64,000 nucleotides of DNA. Origin: JAXLYE01 sp046351595. GTDB taxonomy: Bacteria > Myxococcota_A > Polyangia > Palsa-1104 > JAEUJZ01. A program made the position numbers and the translations under genes. Location: positions 124,001-188,000 of the forward strand of contig JAXLYE010000009.1 in the NCBI GenBank assembly GCA_046351595.1, given 5' to 3'. The notes under the pieces are model-generated. The model had not been told where the DNA came from. It ran no database searches and saw nothing but the letters and a program-made list of their open reading frames with translations. Below are positions 43,418 to 55,157 of the stretch, in pieces (within the stretch, counting starts at the first letter, position 1; each line of letters starts with the position of its first letter).

Positions 43418-45301
43418 ATGACGACGATGAGAACCTTCGAGCCCTCTGTCGCCTCCTTCTCGTTCGCTGGCAAGGACCGCGCGCGTCCGCGTCCGGGCAG
43501 CGGCTCGGCCTCGCGTGAGGCACCGGCGCTCCCGAGCGCGGCGTCGGCCGTGCAGCGCAGGCCGCTCGCGCCCGAGCTGCTGTCCGCGCTCGGCGGCGGC
43601 GCGCCGGCCCTCTTGCCCTCGTGGGCCGCGCTGCAGAGGAAGCGCAGCGGCGCGGCGAGCGAGCCGCACACGATCCAGCAGGCCGCGCTGGCGGGCGTGC
43701 AGGGCAGCGGCGGCACGATGCCGCACTACGACAAGCTGCAGCAGGCGTTCGGCAAGCACGATCTCAGCCAGGTCAAGGCCTTCACCGGCGAGCACGCGGC
43801 AGCGGCCGCGGTGTCCATCGGCGCCAGCGCCTACACCGTCGGCAACCGCGTCGCCTTCGGGGTCTCCGAGCCGAGCCTGCACCTGGCCGCGCACGAGGCC
43901 GCGCACGTCATCCAGCAGCGGGCGGGCGTGCACTGCAAGGGCCGCGTCGGGCAGTCCGGCGACGTCTATGAGCGGCAGGCCGACGCGGTGGCGGACGCCG
44001 TGGTGCGCGGCCAGAGCGTCGAGGCGATGCTGGGGCGGCCCGCGGCGCAGTCGGTCTCCGGCGCGCCGAGCGTGCAGCGCAACAACGTCGATGACAACAC
44101 CAGGCAGGCGATCCTGCGCCGCATCAGCCGGCGCGGCGGCCAGTCCTACCTCCACGACATCAGCCGCTGGGGCACCAACGAGCGCGACACCGCGCTGGCC
44201 GCGGTCGGCGTCGCCTCCATGGCCGACGACCCGATGCTGGAGGCCGCGGCCGAGCGGTTCGAGGCGCGCATCGGCGCCCTGGCCTACAACCACCCGCGGG
44301 CGCGCGCGGTGTGCCAGCGCGCCAGCAACAAGATCCTCGGCTACCTGCAGAAGAAGGCGCGGCGCGCCCAGAACCCCGACCAGACGCTCCGGCAGCAGCT
44401 CGAGGCCCTCGGCGTGGACGACGCAGGGTGGTCCGGCGCCGTCGGCAAGCTGGCCGATTCCGTGATGTCGGTGCTCAAGCGCGGCTCGCTGCGCGAGCAG
44501 GCGTTCCATATCGAGAAGTTCACGCTCAACGTCCTGTACGGCGATCTGAAGTCGGGCTCGGACGAGTTCGAGGAGCGGGTCCGCTACTCCGGGCTCAGCG
44601 CCAAGTACCTGTCGCGGGCAAAAAAGGGCCTGAAGGACAACGACTCCTGGTCGATCTTCTCGGAGCCCGAGGGGACCGCGGCGGCCGAGCAGTGGCACAC
44701 GCGCGTCAAGGCCACGGACATCAAGCAGAAGACCCCGGACCAGAAGCTGCCGTTCCATCCCTCGTCCCTGAAGCCGCGGCTGCGCCCGCAGCTGGAGCTC
44801 AATGCGCCGCTCGGGCTGGGCATGAGGCTCGGGTCCCACGAGGCCAAGCTGCAGAACGACGCCAGCCGGCAGAAGCACCCGCAGGGCTACCGGCAGCATC
44901 TGCAGTGGGGCGAGGGCGCCAAGGTGTGGATGCTCAACGAGCTGGACTCCTGGGTCGCTGCGCAGCGCGCGCTGAGCCTGCCGCTGGCCGGCGGGAAGTC
45001 CGGGACCACGGCGCGCATGATGCAGTCGTTCCGGCTGCTCAACGTCGGGCCTCCGGATGACGTGCGCCTGGCCGCCATCGGCGCGCTGCTGCCGCTGCGC
45101 CACCACTCGCTGGTCGAGATCCTGTACGGCGCCAAGGCGTACGGGACGTCGCGGTACCGCGAGGGGATGCTGATGTATCGCGACCTCAAGCCGCTGACCC
45201 GACAAGAGGTGCTGGCGGCCACCGGCGGGTACCCCGACGAGATGGTCGACCCGAGGGGGCGGTACAACGGGCACTCTCGGCACTATCAGCCGCTGATCTG
45301 A
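43418..45301 (+). CDS. second DUF4157 (eCIS-type) protein, unknown C-terminal domain
   Basis: A 627-residue protein that begins with a basic, disordered region (about 1-95), then a DUF4157 domain (about 98-185) with HEAAH at 159-163 in 'LHLAAHEAAHVIQQRAG', closely like that of the preceding gene. The C-terminal 420 residues are helical and unlike the neighbour's ('RQAILRRISRRGGQSYLHDI', 'ARAVCQRASNKILGYLQKKA', 'VWMLNELDSWVAAQRALSLP'). No known toxin motif was seen. The gene starts 63 bases after the first DUF4157 gene, so the two are one operon. GGGAG precedes the ATG. Likely a second effector or chaperone for an injection particle coded elsewhere; cytoplasmic before loading. Confidence 0.85.
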   Translation: MTTMRTFEPSVASFSFAGKDRARPRPGSGSASREAPALPSAASAVQRRPLAPELLSALGGGAPALLPSWAALQRKRSGAASEPHTIQQAALAGVQGSGGTMPHYDKLQQAFGKHDLSQVKAFTGEHAAAAAVSIGASAYTVGNRVAFGVSEPSLHLAAHEAAHVIQQRAGVHCKGRVGQSGDVYERQADAVADAVVRGQSVEAMLGRPAAQSVSGAPSVQRNNVDDNTRQAILRRISRRGGQSYLHDISRWGTNERDTALAAVGVASMADDPMLEAAAERFEARIGALAYNHPRARAVCQRASNKILGYLQKKARRAQNPDQTLRQQLEALGVDDAGWSGAVGKLADSVMSVLKRGSLREQAFHIEKFTLNVLYGDLKSGSDEFEERVRYSGLSAKYLSRAKKGLKDNDSWSIFSEPEGTAAAEQWHTRVKATDIKQKTPDQKLPFHPSSLKPRLRPQLELNAPLGLGMRLGSHEAKLQNDASRQKHPQGYRQHLQWGEGAKVWMLNELDSWVAAQRALSLPLAGGKSGTTARMMQSFRLLNVGPPDDVRLAAIGALLPLRHHSLVEILYGAKAYGTSRYREGMLMYRDLKPLTRQEVLAATGGYPDEMVDPRGRYNGHSRHYQPLI

Positions 45302-45315
45302 AGCCCCAGGCTGAA

Positions 45316-45350
45316 GACCCCGGACCCAAGACCCAGGACCCAGGACCCAA
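45316..45350. repeat. heptamer tandem repeat
   Basis: Five GACCCAG-type heptamers (starts 45316, 45323, 45330, 45337, 45344) just after the stop of the second DUF4157 gene. It lies in the 123-base gap to the aconitase 3' end. Confidence 0.75.
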
Positions 45351-45424
45351 AAAAGCAGACAGGCCGCAGCGGAGACGTCGGTCATGCGCCGCCGCCGCGC
45401 CCCCCGACGCGGCGGCGCGCTTGC

Positions 45425-48160
<2,736 letters not shown>

Positions 48161-48265
48161 GCTACCCCCCGTCGCGGGAAAAGTCAGCCCGGGCCGAGCG
48201 CCGCCGCACCGCCGGGCCGCGAAAAGACTGGGTGGGCGGCCCGCCTTTCTGGCAAAACAGGGTCC

Positions 48266-49789
48266 ATGAGCCAAGCGCAGAGCGAGTTGACCAGCCCCCC
48301 GCAAACCCCGGACGGCGGTCCGGCCACAGGCCGCGAGGGCGCCGTCCCCGAAGGGAATCCGAGCGGCAGCGGGAACGGGAACACGAACGGGAATCCGGAC
48401 GCCAGCGGGGACGGGACGCGGGCCGAGCCGGGCCCCATCAGCCTCCCGGGTGTGAGCAGCGACATGCTGCTCACGCCGGTGCGGGTGCCCGAGCGGGGCC
48501 GCTCGGCGGAGCTCTTCGCGCGCGCCCGCCGCGTCATCCCGGGCGGCGTCAACTCGCCGGTGCGCGCCTTCCGTGCCGTCGGCGGCGACCCGGTCTTCTT
48601 CGCCCGCGCCAAGGGCGCGTACCTCTGGGACGTCGACGGCAACCGCTACGTCGACTACGTCGGATCGTGGGGGCCGATGATCCTCGGGCACGCCGACCCC
48701 GACGTGCTCGCCGCCATCGCCGAGGCGGCGCAGGGCGGCACGTCCTTCGGCGCCCCGACCGAGCGCGAGGTCGAGTTCGCGGAGCTTCTGTGCGAGGCCG
48801 TGCCGTCGATGCAGCGGGTGCGCCTGGTGTCCTCGGGGACCGAGGCGACGATGTCGGCGCTGCGGGTGGCGCGCGGCTACACCGGCCGCAGCAAGATCGT
48901 GAAGATCGACGGCGCCTACCACGGCCACGCCGACGCGCTGCTGGTGGCCGCGGGCTCGGGCGCGGCGACGCTCGGCATCCCCGGCTCCGCGGGCGTCACG
49001 CCGGGCGCGGCGCAGGACACCCTCACCGTCGAGTGGAACGACCTGCCGGCGATGCGCGAGCTGTTCGCCCGCAACGTCGATGCGCGCGGCGAGTCCGAGA
49101 TCGCCGCGGTCATCGTCGAGCCGGTCTGCGGCAACATGGGCTGCGTGCCGCCGGACCCCGGCTACCTCGAGTCCCTGCGCGCCCTCACCATCGAGCACGG
49201 CGCCGTCCTCATCTTCGACGAGGTCATGACCGGCTTCCGCCTCGCCTACGGCGGCGCCCAGGCCCGCTTCGGCATCAAGCCGGACCTGACCTGCCTCGGC
49301 AAGATCGTCGGCGGCGGGCTGCCGGCCGCGGCCTACGGCGGCCGCGCCGAGATCATGGACTGCATCGCGCCGACCGGCCCCGTCTACCAGGCCGGAACGC
49401 TCAGCGGCAACCCGCTCGCCGTCGCCGCCGGCCTGACGCTTGTGCGCAAGCTGCGCGACCCCGCGGTCTACGAGACGCTGGAGCACCGCACCGCGCGCCT
49501 GTGCCTCGAGCTCGAGGCCGTGTTCCGCGCCGCCTCGGTGCCGGTGCAGCTCAACCGCGTCGGCTCGATGTTCACCTTCTTCTTCACCAACGAGCCGGTG
49601 CGCAGCTACAGCGACGCCAAGCGCTCGGACACCGCCGCCTTCGCCCGCTTCTTCCGCGGCCTGCTCGACCACGGCGTGTACCTGCCGCCGTCGCAGTTCG
49701 AGGCCGCGTTCCTGTCGACCAGCCACGGCGAGGAGCAGATCGAGCACACGGTGGAAGCGGCGCGCGCGGCCCTGGCCCATAGTAGGTAA
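48266..49789 (+). CDS. hemL: glutamate-1-semialdehyde 2,1-aminomutase
   Basis: A PLP enzyme that converts glutamate-1-semialdehyde into 5-aminolevulinate, the C5 route to haem. Core motifs: 'FARARRVIPGGVNSPVRAF', 'VSSGTEATMSALRVARGYTG', 'KIDGAYHGHADALLV', 'LIFDEVMTGFRLAYGGAQA', and the PLP Lys in 'LTCLGKIVGGGLPAAAYGG'. From the first Met (48266) it is 507 residues, about 65 longer than usual; the extra N-terminus is Gly/Asn/Pro-rich, unlike any HemL. A second start at ATG 48464 (441 residues, MLLTPVRVPERG) would give the usual length. Neither has a clear Shine-Dalgarno. The rhomboid gene follows 57 bases later with its own AAGGAGG. Confidence 0.93.
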   Translation: MSQAQSELTSPPQTPDGGPATGREGAVPEGNPSGSGNGNTNGNPDASGDGTRAEPGPISLPGVSSDMLLTPVRVPERGRSAELFARARRVIPGGVNSPVRAFRAVGGDPVFFARAKGAYLWDVDGNRYVDYVGSWGPMILGHADPDVLAAIAEAAQGGTSFGAPTEREVEFAELLCEAVPSMQRVRLVSSGTEATMSALRVARGYTGRSKIVKIDGAYHGHADALLVAAGSGAATLGIPGSAGVTPGAAQDTLTVEWNDLPAMRELFARNVDARGESEIAAVIVEPVCGNMGCVPPDPGYLESLRALTIEHGAVLIFDEVMTGFRLAYGGAQARFGIKPDLTCLGKIVGGGLPAAAYGGRAEIMDCIAPTGPVYQAGTLSGNPLAVAAGLTLVRKLRDPAVYETLEHRTARLCLELEAVFRAASVPVQLNRVGSMFTFFFTNEPVRSYSDAKRSDTAAFARFFRGLLDHGVYLPPSQFEAAFLSTSHGEEQIEHTVEAARAALAHSR

Positions 49790-49846
49790 CGGAGGCGCCC
49801 GAGCAGACGGAGCCCGAAGAGACGGACCCCGAAGGAGGCCGCAGCC

Positions 49847-51631
49847 ATGTCCAACGAGCCGTCGCATCCGCCGGGCGCGAGCCACCCGGACGCCCGCGCC
49901 CCGCACGATCCGGACGGCCCCGGTGCCGCGGCCGGCGACGGCGGCTCCGATGCGCGCACGGTGCAGCGCTTCCGCGCGGTGCTGCGCACGCTGCTGGCGC
50001 CGGCCCAGGGCGGCCTGCTGCTGCGGCTCGGCCCCTACGAAGCGCGGCTGCTGCTAAACTCGGGCGTCGGCGTCCTTGTGATGCACGACACCAGCCGCAG
50101 CCAGGGCGAGCTCGCCGCGCAGCTGGAGGATCTGATCTCCGAGCAGGCCGCGCGCATGCGCCTCGTCCTGGTGTCGAACCGGCCGTGGGCCGTGCCCGCG
50201 CTCAAGGAGCTCAAGACCCGGGCGCCGGCCGGGCTGGCCGTCTTCCACATCGCGCCCGACGGCCAGGTGTGGACGCCGTCGTCCCTGTTGTTCTCGGATC
50301 TGCGGCCGGCGCTGCGCGCCCAGGCCCAGGCCGAGCTCCTGCCGCGCGAGACGCCCGCCGCGTTCTTCGCCGCCATGGAGCCGGTGCTGCACGCCACCGC
50401 CGCGCAGGTCGGCGACGTGCAAGAGTTCGCCGCCGCGCTCAACGCCCGGCCGGTGCGGGTCACCTATGGGCTGCTCGCGCTCATCGGCCTGCTGTACGCG
50501 CTGACCGAGTCCTTCGGCGGCCCCGGGCGCAGCGGCGTGCTGGTGCGCATGGGCGCCGAGGTCCCCGAGCGCATCCGCGAGGGCGAGTGGTGGCGCCTCC
50601 TGTCCGCGACGGTGCTGCACGGCAGCATCGTGCACCTTCTGATGAACGGCCTGGTGCTGTGGAACTTCGGCACGTTCATGGAGCGGCTGCTCGGCTGGGG
50701 GCGCTTTTTGACGGTGTACGTGCTGGCCGGGCTGTTCGGCACCGTGCTCGGGACGCTGCTGTCGCCGCTCCTGCAGTTCGGGCTGTCGGTCGGCGCCTCG
50801 GGCGCGCTGTTCGGGCTGCTCGGGGTCAGCGCGGTGCTGGCGTTCCGGCCCTCGGGGCTGCCCGAGCTCCTTCAGCGCGACCTCAAGAAGAGCGCCATCC
50901 AGAACCTTTTGCTCAACGTCATCGCGTCGCTGCGCCCGCACATCGACTGGGCCGCGCACCTGGGCGGCGCGCTCGTCGGCGGCCTGCTGGTGCTGCTCGG
51001 CGTGGCGCGGCCGCAGCCGATCGTCGTCAGCGGCGCGCGGCCCGCCCCGACGCGCTCGGACACCGTGTTCTCGATCGTCGGCGCCCTGCTCGGCGCGCTG
51101 CTGCTCGCCTGCACCGCGCTGGCGCTGTATAAGGGCCAGCCCTGGCTGCTGAAGGACCCGGCGGCGGCGCACGCCGTGACCCTGCCCGAGGTCGGGCTGA
51201 CGCTGGACGTGCCGCTCGTGCTCGGCCGCCCGCGGCCCGCCGAGCACACCGAGGGCCGGCTGGTGTTCGAGCTGGGCGGCGACGAGGCCGGCCAGCTGGT
51301 GTGGCTGAGCGTGCTGCCGCACGACAAGGAGCTGGCGACGCCCGAGCAGCAGCAGGCCGAGTGGGCCGCGCACCTGGAGGCGCTGCGCCGCTTCCGCCCG
51401 ATCGAGGACGCGCGCCCCGTGGGTGAGCCGCAGGTCTTCGAGCTCGCGGGCTACCCCACCGTCGAGGTCCGCTTCCTGCTGCCGGGCGGCAGCGAGTACC
51501 GGCGGCTGACCCAGCTCCGCCCGCGCCAGTGGATCGTGCTGGAGCAGAAGACCCCAGCCCGCATGCCCGATTCACTGGCCGTCTCCCTGCGCCGCATGCT
51601 CGAGAGCAGCCGCGAGGCGCCGGCCCGCTGA
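49847..51631 (+). CDS. rhomboid-family intramembrane serine protease
   Basis: A 594-residue polytopic membrane protein with a rhomboid core (about 205-390). Catalytic Ser318 in 'VGASGALFGLLG' and His371 in 'HIDWAAHLGGALVGG'; 'HGSIVHLLMNGLVLWNFG' holds the conserved His/Asn of the oxyanion region; 'EGEWWRLLSATVLHG' is the usual entry to the helix before it. An N-terminal cytoplasmic domain of about 200 residues ('RLVLVSNRPWAVPALKELKT') and a C-terminal domain after one more helix (about 405-430) with beta-rich 'PEVGLTLDVPLVLGRPRPAE' flank the core. The Ser/His dyad is intact, so the enzyme should be active. The MYXO-CTERM tails in this window need a rhombosortase-type enzyme; this protein could be one, but that is not shown. 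AAGGAGG precedes the ATG. Confidence 0.92.
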   Translation: MSNEPSHPPGASHPDARAPHDPDGPGAAAGDGGSDARTVQRFRAVLRTLLAPAQGGLLLRLGPYEARLLLNSGVGVLVMHDTSRSQGELAAQLEDLISEQAARMRLVLVSNRPWAVPALKELKTRAPAGLAVFHIAPDGQVWTPSSLLFSDLRPALRAQAQAELLPRETPAAFFAAMEPVLHATAAQVGDVQEFAAALNARPVRVTYGLLALIGLLYALTESFGGPGRSGVLVRMGAEVPERIREGEWWRLLSATVLHGSIVHLLMNGLVLWNFGTFMERLLGWGRFLTVYVLAGLFGTVLGTLLSPLLQFGLSVGASGALFGLLGVSAVLAFRPSGLPELLQRDLKKSAIQNLLLNVIASLRPHIDWAAHLGGALVGGLLVLLGVARPQPIVVSGARPAPTRSDTVFSIVGALLGALLLACTALALYKGQPWLLKDPAAAHAVTLPEVGLTLDVPLVLGRPRPAEHTEGRLVFELGGDEAGQLVWLSVLPHDKELATPEQQQAEWAAHLEALRRFRPIEDARPVGEPQVFELAGYPTVEVRFLLPGGSEYRRLTQLRPRQWIVLEQKTPARMPDSLAVSLRRMLESSREAPAR

Positions 51632-51673
51632 GCGCCCGGCGGCGGGAGCCGCTCAGTCGGTGACGGCCGCCGC

Positions 51674-54600
51674 TCAGTCGGTGATGTGGACCGGCGTGCC
51701 GACCGCCACGGCGTCGAAGAGGCGGCGGGCGATGGGCTCGGGGAAGCGGACGCACCCGTGCGAGTCCGGGTAGCCGGGCAGCGGGCCCGCGTGCAGCCCG
51801 ACGCCGCCGACGATGCGCAGGAAGTAGGGCATGCGCGTGCCGCGGAAGCTGGTGCCGGGCGGCGCCGGCGTGTTCTGGGCGTCGACGTTCTGCAGGACGA
51901 CCTGGCCCGCCTCGTCGATGTAGTCGCCGTAGCGGTTCGAGGTGTGCTCGGGCACCTTCTCGAGCACCGTGAACTCGCCGGTCGGCGTGCGGTGGCTGCG
52001 GCGGCCGGTGCACACCGAGCTGCGCGCCGCCACGGTCTCGCCGTCGTAGACGGTCGCGCGCTGCTCGCCCAGGTGGATGACGACGGACGGCTTCATAAGC
52101 GGCCCCTCGGCGCGCCAGTAGAACTCGCCGCCGGGCCGGGCGCGCTCGCGCGCCGCCGCGATCGGGCTCTGTCGCACGGCGATGACCCGCACCGGCGCGC
52201 CGCCGCCCTCGAGCGAGTCGGCGTCCGAGCAGCCGGGCGCGGCGCCCAGGCCGAGCAGCAGCGCCAGCCCGGCCCGGCCGCGCCGCCGCCCCAGCAAGAG
52301 CAGCGCCGCCAGCACCAGCAGCGCCGGGTGCCGCGCCGCGCGCCCCCGCGCAGTCGACAGCGGCCCCGCGAGCGCGCAGGCCCCGGGCGGCGGCGCCCCG
52401 ATCTCGGAGTGCTCGCCGACGAAGTCGACCACCGGGTGCCGCGCGAGCTCGACGCCGTCGACGCGGGCGGTGATGCGGGCGCGCACGCCGCGGGCGCCGC
52501 GCGCGTACAGCCGGCGCTCGTAGCGGCCGCCGCCCAGGTCGACGGTGCGGCCGTCCCAGTCGCCGGCATCGGCGCGGATCTCGACGGCGCGGCCGGGGCC
52601 GAGCGGCACCCCGGCGGCGTCGCGCGGCGTCACCGTGATCGTCGCCACCCCTTCGAACGGCGCCGCGAGGTCCGAGCTCGTGCCGACGTCCGAGAGGGCG
52701 GCGTCCACGGGCCCGGGCGGCGGCCCGCGCAGCGCCCGCAGCGTCGTGCGCAGATCCAGCATGCCGAAGCCCGAGCGCGGCCCGTAGCCCTCGCCCGTCG
52801 GGAACGTCGTGGTGCGCAGGAGCTCGCGCAGCCGGCTGGTGGTGAGATCCGGATCGAGCTGCAGAAGCAGCGCCACCGCGCCGCTGACGTGCGGCGCCGC
52901 CTGCGAGGTGCCGCGCATGACGCCGTGCAGCCCGTCGTCGGCGACGAGGAAGTTGGGATCGCCGGGGAAGAAGAACGCCGAGCTCGGCGAGCTCGGGGGC
53001 GCGGTTTCGGCCAGCGCCGCCACCACGAACTCGCCCGGGGCCAAAAGGTCCGGCGCAAAGCGCCCGTCGCGCAGCGGCCCGCCCGAGGAGAAGGCGGCGA
53101 CGCGCGGCACCTCGCGGTCGAAGCGCACCACCTTGCCGTCGACCCGCAGCCAGTCCAGGCGCGTGCGCTCGGCGCCGACGCTGATCACCTGCTTGGCGCC
53201 GGCCGGAACCTCGATGTAGCTGTCGGGGTCCAGGTGCCCGCGCAGCTGCACGTCCAGACCGTCGCTGACCTGGACGCGCCACAGGTCGTAGCGCACGGTG
53301 CGGCCGACCAGCCGCAGCGTCCAGTCGCCGGCCAAGAGCGGGTGGCCCTCGACGCCGCTGATCTGGATCAGGCCCGCGCGCAGCCCGACCGCGCCCTGGT
53401 CGGTGTTGTCGACGATGGCCTCGCCCTCGTCCTGGAAGCGGCCGCGCAGCGACTGACCCGCTGGAACCCTGAGAAGAATGCCGCTCGGCGAGCGCAGCTC
53501 CAGCGTCAGGTCGGCCTGCGGCGTCGCGGTGTGCGCGGCGCTCGCCTCGTGGAACAGCTCGAAGGCGGCGCCGGCCGTGGCCGCGGGCTCGCCGAGGTGC
53601 TTCACCAAGAGGCGGATCTCGTGCGTGCCGGCGAGCAGCGAGGCGCTGGCGTGCAGGTCGTCCTCGCCCGAGTTGCCGCTGGCCGCGACCACGATGCGGC
53701 CGGGCTGGTCGGCGATGAGGCGGTCGAGCTCCTGCTCGAGCAGGCTCTGGCCGTCGTGCGCGCCGCCCGAGGAGCCGAGGCTGAGGTTGACCACGACCGG
53801 CATGCGCAGGTCGGCGGCGCGGTCGAAGCAGAAGCGCACGCTGGTGAACAGGTCGCGGTCGCTGAAGGTCTCGTCGTCGCGCGTGCCCTTGACCACGCAC
53901 AGGCTGGCATCGGGCGCCATGCCGACGTAGCGGCCGGCGGGCAGGCCGCGCGCCGTCGCCAGGCCCGAGCTCGCGGTGATGGACAGCACGTGCGTGCCGT
54001 GGCCGAAGCGGTCGTCGCCGGTGATGCGCAGCGGCGGCTTCATGCCGTGGGCCTCGGCGGCCAGCACCGCGTCGAGGTCGGCCTGGGTGTAGACCGCCAT
54101 GCCGGCGTAGTCCGGGAGCTCGGGGTGGCTGTTAAGGCGCGGCGCGCCGGCATCGAGCAGGAAGGCGATGCGCGAGCTGCCGTCGGCGCGGCGCAGGTCG
54201 CGGTGGCGGAAGTCGGCGCCCGTGTCGACCACGCCGATCAGCACGCCGCGCCCGCGGATGTCCAGCACGTCATTGAACAGGCGCGCCCCGGTCAGCGTGC
54301 GCGAGCGGTCGAGCAGCGGCCGGTACCGCCGGGCGCCGTCGATGGCCCGGATCGCCGGGTGCCGTAGAAGAGCCGGCAGATCCTCGGGGCGGGCCGCGAC
54401 CTCGCTGAGCGTGTCCGAGATCGGCTCGGCCACAAGCCCCGCCGCCCGCAGCGCTGCGGCCCCGCCGTCGGCCCGCACCAGGAGCGGCACCGCGCCGCCG
54501 AGCGCCGGGCCGCCCGAGGTGCGCAGCCCCGCCGACGGCAGCTGTGGCATCGCGCCCATCGCCGACAGCGCCAGCCGACGCGCGTGCGCGGTCATGCGCA

Positions 54601-54826
54601 GCGGCGCCAGGCGGCTCCACGCAGGCTCCGGCAGCGCCGACGGCCAGGCCGGTGAGGCGACGAGCGGGCGGAGCGCGGCGGTCCTCTCGACGGGCTCGGC
54701 CCGCGCGCCGGGCGAGCTGCCGAGGAGCAGCGCCAGCGAAAGAGCGGCGCCCGCGGCCCCGCCCGTCCGCCCGCGGACCGAGGCTGAGCAGGCAGGGACA
54801 GGGGGTCTGCGCGGCGGAGCCGACAT
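51674..54826 (-). CDS. fused subtilisin-like protease and L,D-transpeptidase
   Basis: A 1050-residue exported protein. Signal peptide about 22-44. Subtilase (S8) domain about 190-690 with Asp201 (VVDTGADFRHRD), His276 (RFGHGTHVLS), Asn385 (ASGNSG) and Ser641 (RGTSQAAPHVSG); about 180 residues of beta-rich insertion lie between the Asn and Ser. Then a beta domain to about 805, a MYXO-CTERM-like unit (Cys817, helix 834-846, RRR), directly followed by a lipoprotein-type hydrophobic stretch ending GAAPG-C866, and a YkuD domain (about 912-1050) with the active-site motif 'SHGCVRFPEP' (Cys1025). The last two parts would normally be separate proteins; there is no ATG or stop between them. Roles: proteolysis outside the cell and peptidoglycan cross-linking. 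Convergent with the rhomboid gene, 42 bases apart. Confidence 0.88.
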   Translation of the reverse strand: MSAPPRRPPVPACSASVRGRTGGAAGAALSLALLLGSSPGARAEPVERTAALRPLVASPAWPSALPEPAWSRLAPLRMTAHARRLALSAMGAMPQLPSAGLRTSGGPALGGAVPLLVRADGGAAALRAAGLVAEPISDTLSEVAARPEDLPALLRHPAIRAIDGARRYRPLLDRSRTLTGARLFNDVLDIRGRGVLIGVVDTGADFRHRDLRRADGSSRIAFLLDAGAPRLNSHPELPDYAGMAVYTQADLDAVLAAEAHGMKPPLRITGDDRFGHGTHVLSITASSGLATARGLPAGRYVGMAPDASLCVVKGTRDDETFSDRDLFTSVRFCFDRAADLRMPVVVNLSLGSSGGAHDGQSLLEQELDRLIADQPGRIVVAASGNSGEDDLHASASLLAGTHEIRLLVKHLGEPAATAGAAFELFHEASAAHTATPQADLTLELRSPSGILLRVPAGQSLRGRFQDEGEAIVDNTDQGAVGLRAGLIQISGVEGHPLLAGDWTLRLVGRTVRYDLWRVQVSDGLDVQLRGHLDPDSYIEVPAGAKQVISVGAERTRLDWLRVDGKVVRFDREVPRVAAFSSGGPLRDGRFAPDLLAPGEFVVAALAETAPPSSPSSAFFFPGDPNFLVADDGLHGVMRGTSQAAPHVSGAVALLLQLDPDLTTSRLRELLRTTTFPTGEGYGPRSGFGMLDLRTTLRALRGPPPGPVDAALSDVGTSSDLAAPFEGVATITVTPRDAAGVPLGPGRAVEIRADAGDWDGRTVDLGGGRYERRLYARGARGVRARITARVDGVELARHPVVDFVGEHSEIGAPPPGACALAGPLSTARGRAARHPALLVLAALLLLGRRRGRAGLALLLGLGAAPGCSDADSLEGGGAPVRVIAVRQSPIAAARERARPGGEFYWRAEGPLMKPSVVIHLGEQRATVYDGETVAARSSVCTGRRSHRTPTGEFTVLEKVPEHTSNRYGDYIDEAGQVVLQNVDAQNTPAPPGTSFRGTRMPYFLRIVGGVGLHAGPLPGYPDSHGCVRFPEPIARRLFDAVAVGTPVHITD

Positions 54827-54942
54827 CGTCCGTCCATCTTTTTAGGCGAGGGGTCCCAAGTCAATAGCGGGGATGCGGGTCCCCGAGGGCACGGCCGGGC
54901 CGGGGGCGGACCGATACCCCGCGGCGCGGCCCCTCGCCCCCG

Positions 54943-55088
54943 GGGCCAGCGGCAAAACCCCAGGGCCAGCGGCACGGACCCTGGGGCCAACGCCGCGGAC
55001 CCCAGGGCCAGCGGCACGGACCCTGGGGCCAACGTCACGGACCCCGGGGCCAACGCCACGGACCCCGGGGCCGGCGGTACGGACCCTG
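54943..55088. repeat. 21-bp tandem repeat array (7 units)
   Basis: Seven units of the type GGGCCAACGCCACGGACCCC plus G, with starts at 54943, 54963, 54984, 55005, 55026, 55047 and 55068. Period 21, once 20. It lies between the divergent protease (54826) and TPR (55158) genes. Its GGGCC core is shared with the 22-bp array at 41149. Confidence 0.9.
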
Positions 55089-55145
55089 TGTCGGACGGGC
55101 TTGTCCCTGCGGAGCCGCCCGCTCGGGAGCGGCGCGACGGGATGG

Positions 55146-55151
55146 TACACT
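55146..55151 (+). promoter_or_regulatory. -10 box of leaderless-type promoter
   Basis: TACACT, 6 bases before the ATG at 55158. No Shine-Dalgarno sequence is present. Confidence 0.55.
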
Positions 55152-55157
55152 CGCGGG

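Noticed and set aside
41885..45385. Long open frame on the minus strand across both DUF4157 genes
   Set aside because: It is antisense to two genes with clear domains; its composition (Arg/Leu/Gln-rich) is that of a GC-driven shadow.
48161..49906. N-terminal extension of aconitase to over 1490 residues
   Set aside because: The extra part is antisense to hemL and low-complexity; AcnA homologues start at about 48160.
54873..55157. Longer start for the TPR/peptidase gene
   Set aside because: The stretch is the 21-bp repeat array read as LGPTPRT-type repeats; the true start follows a -10 box at 55146.
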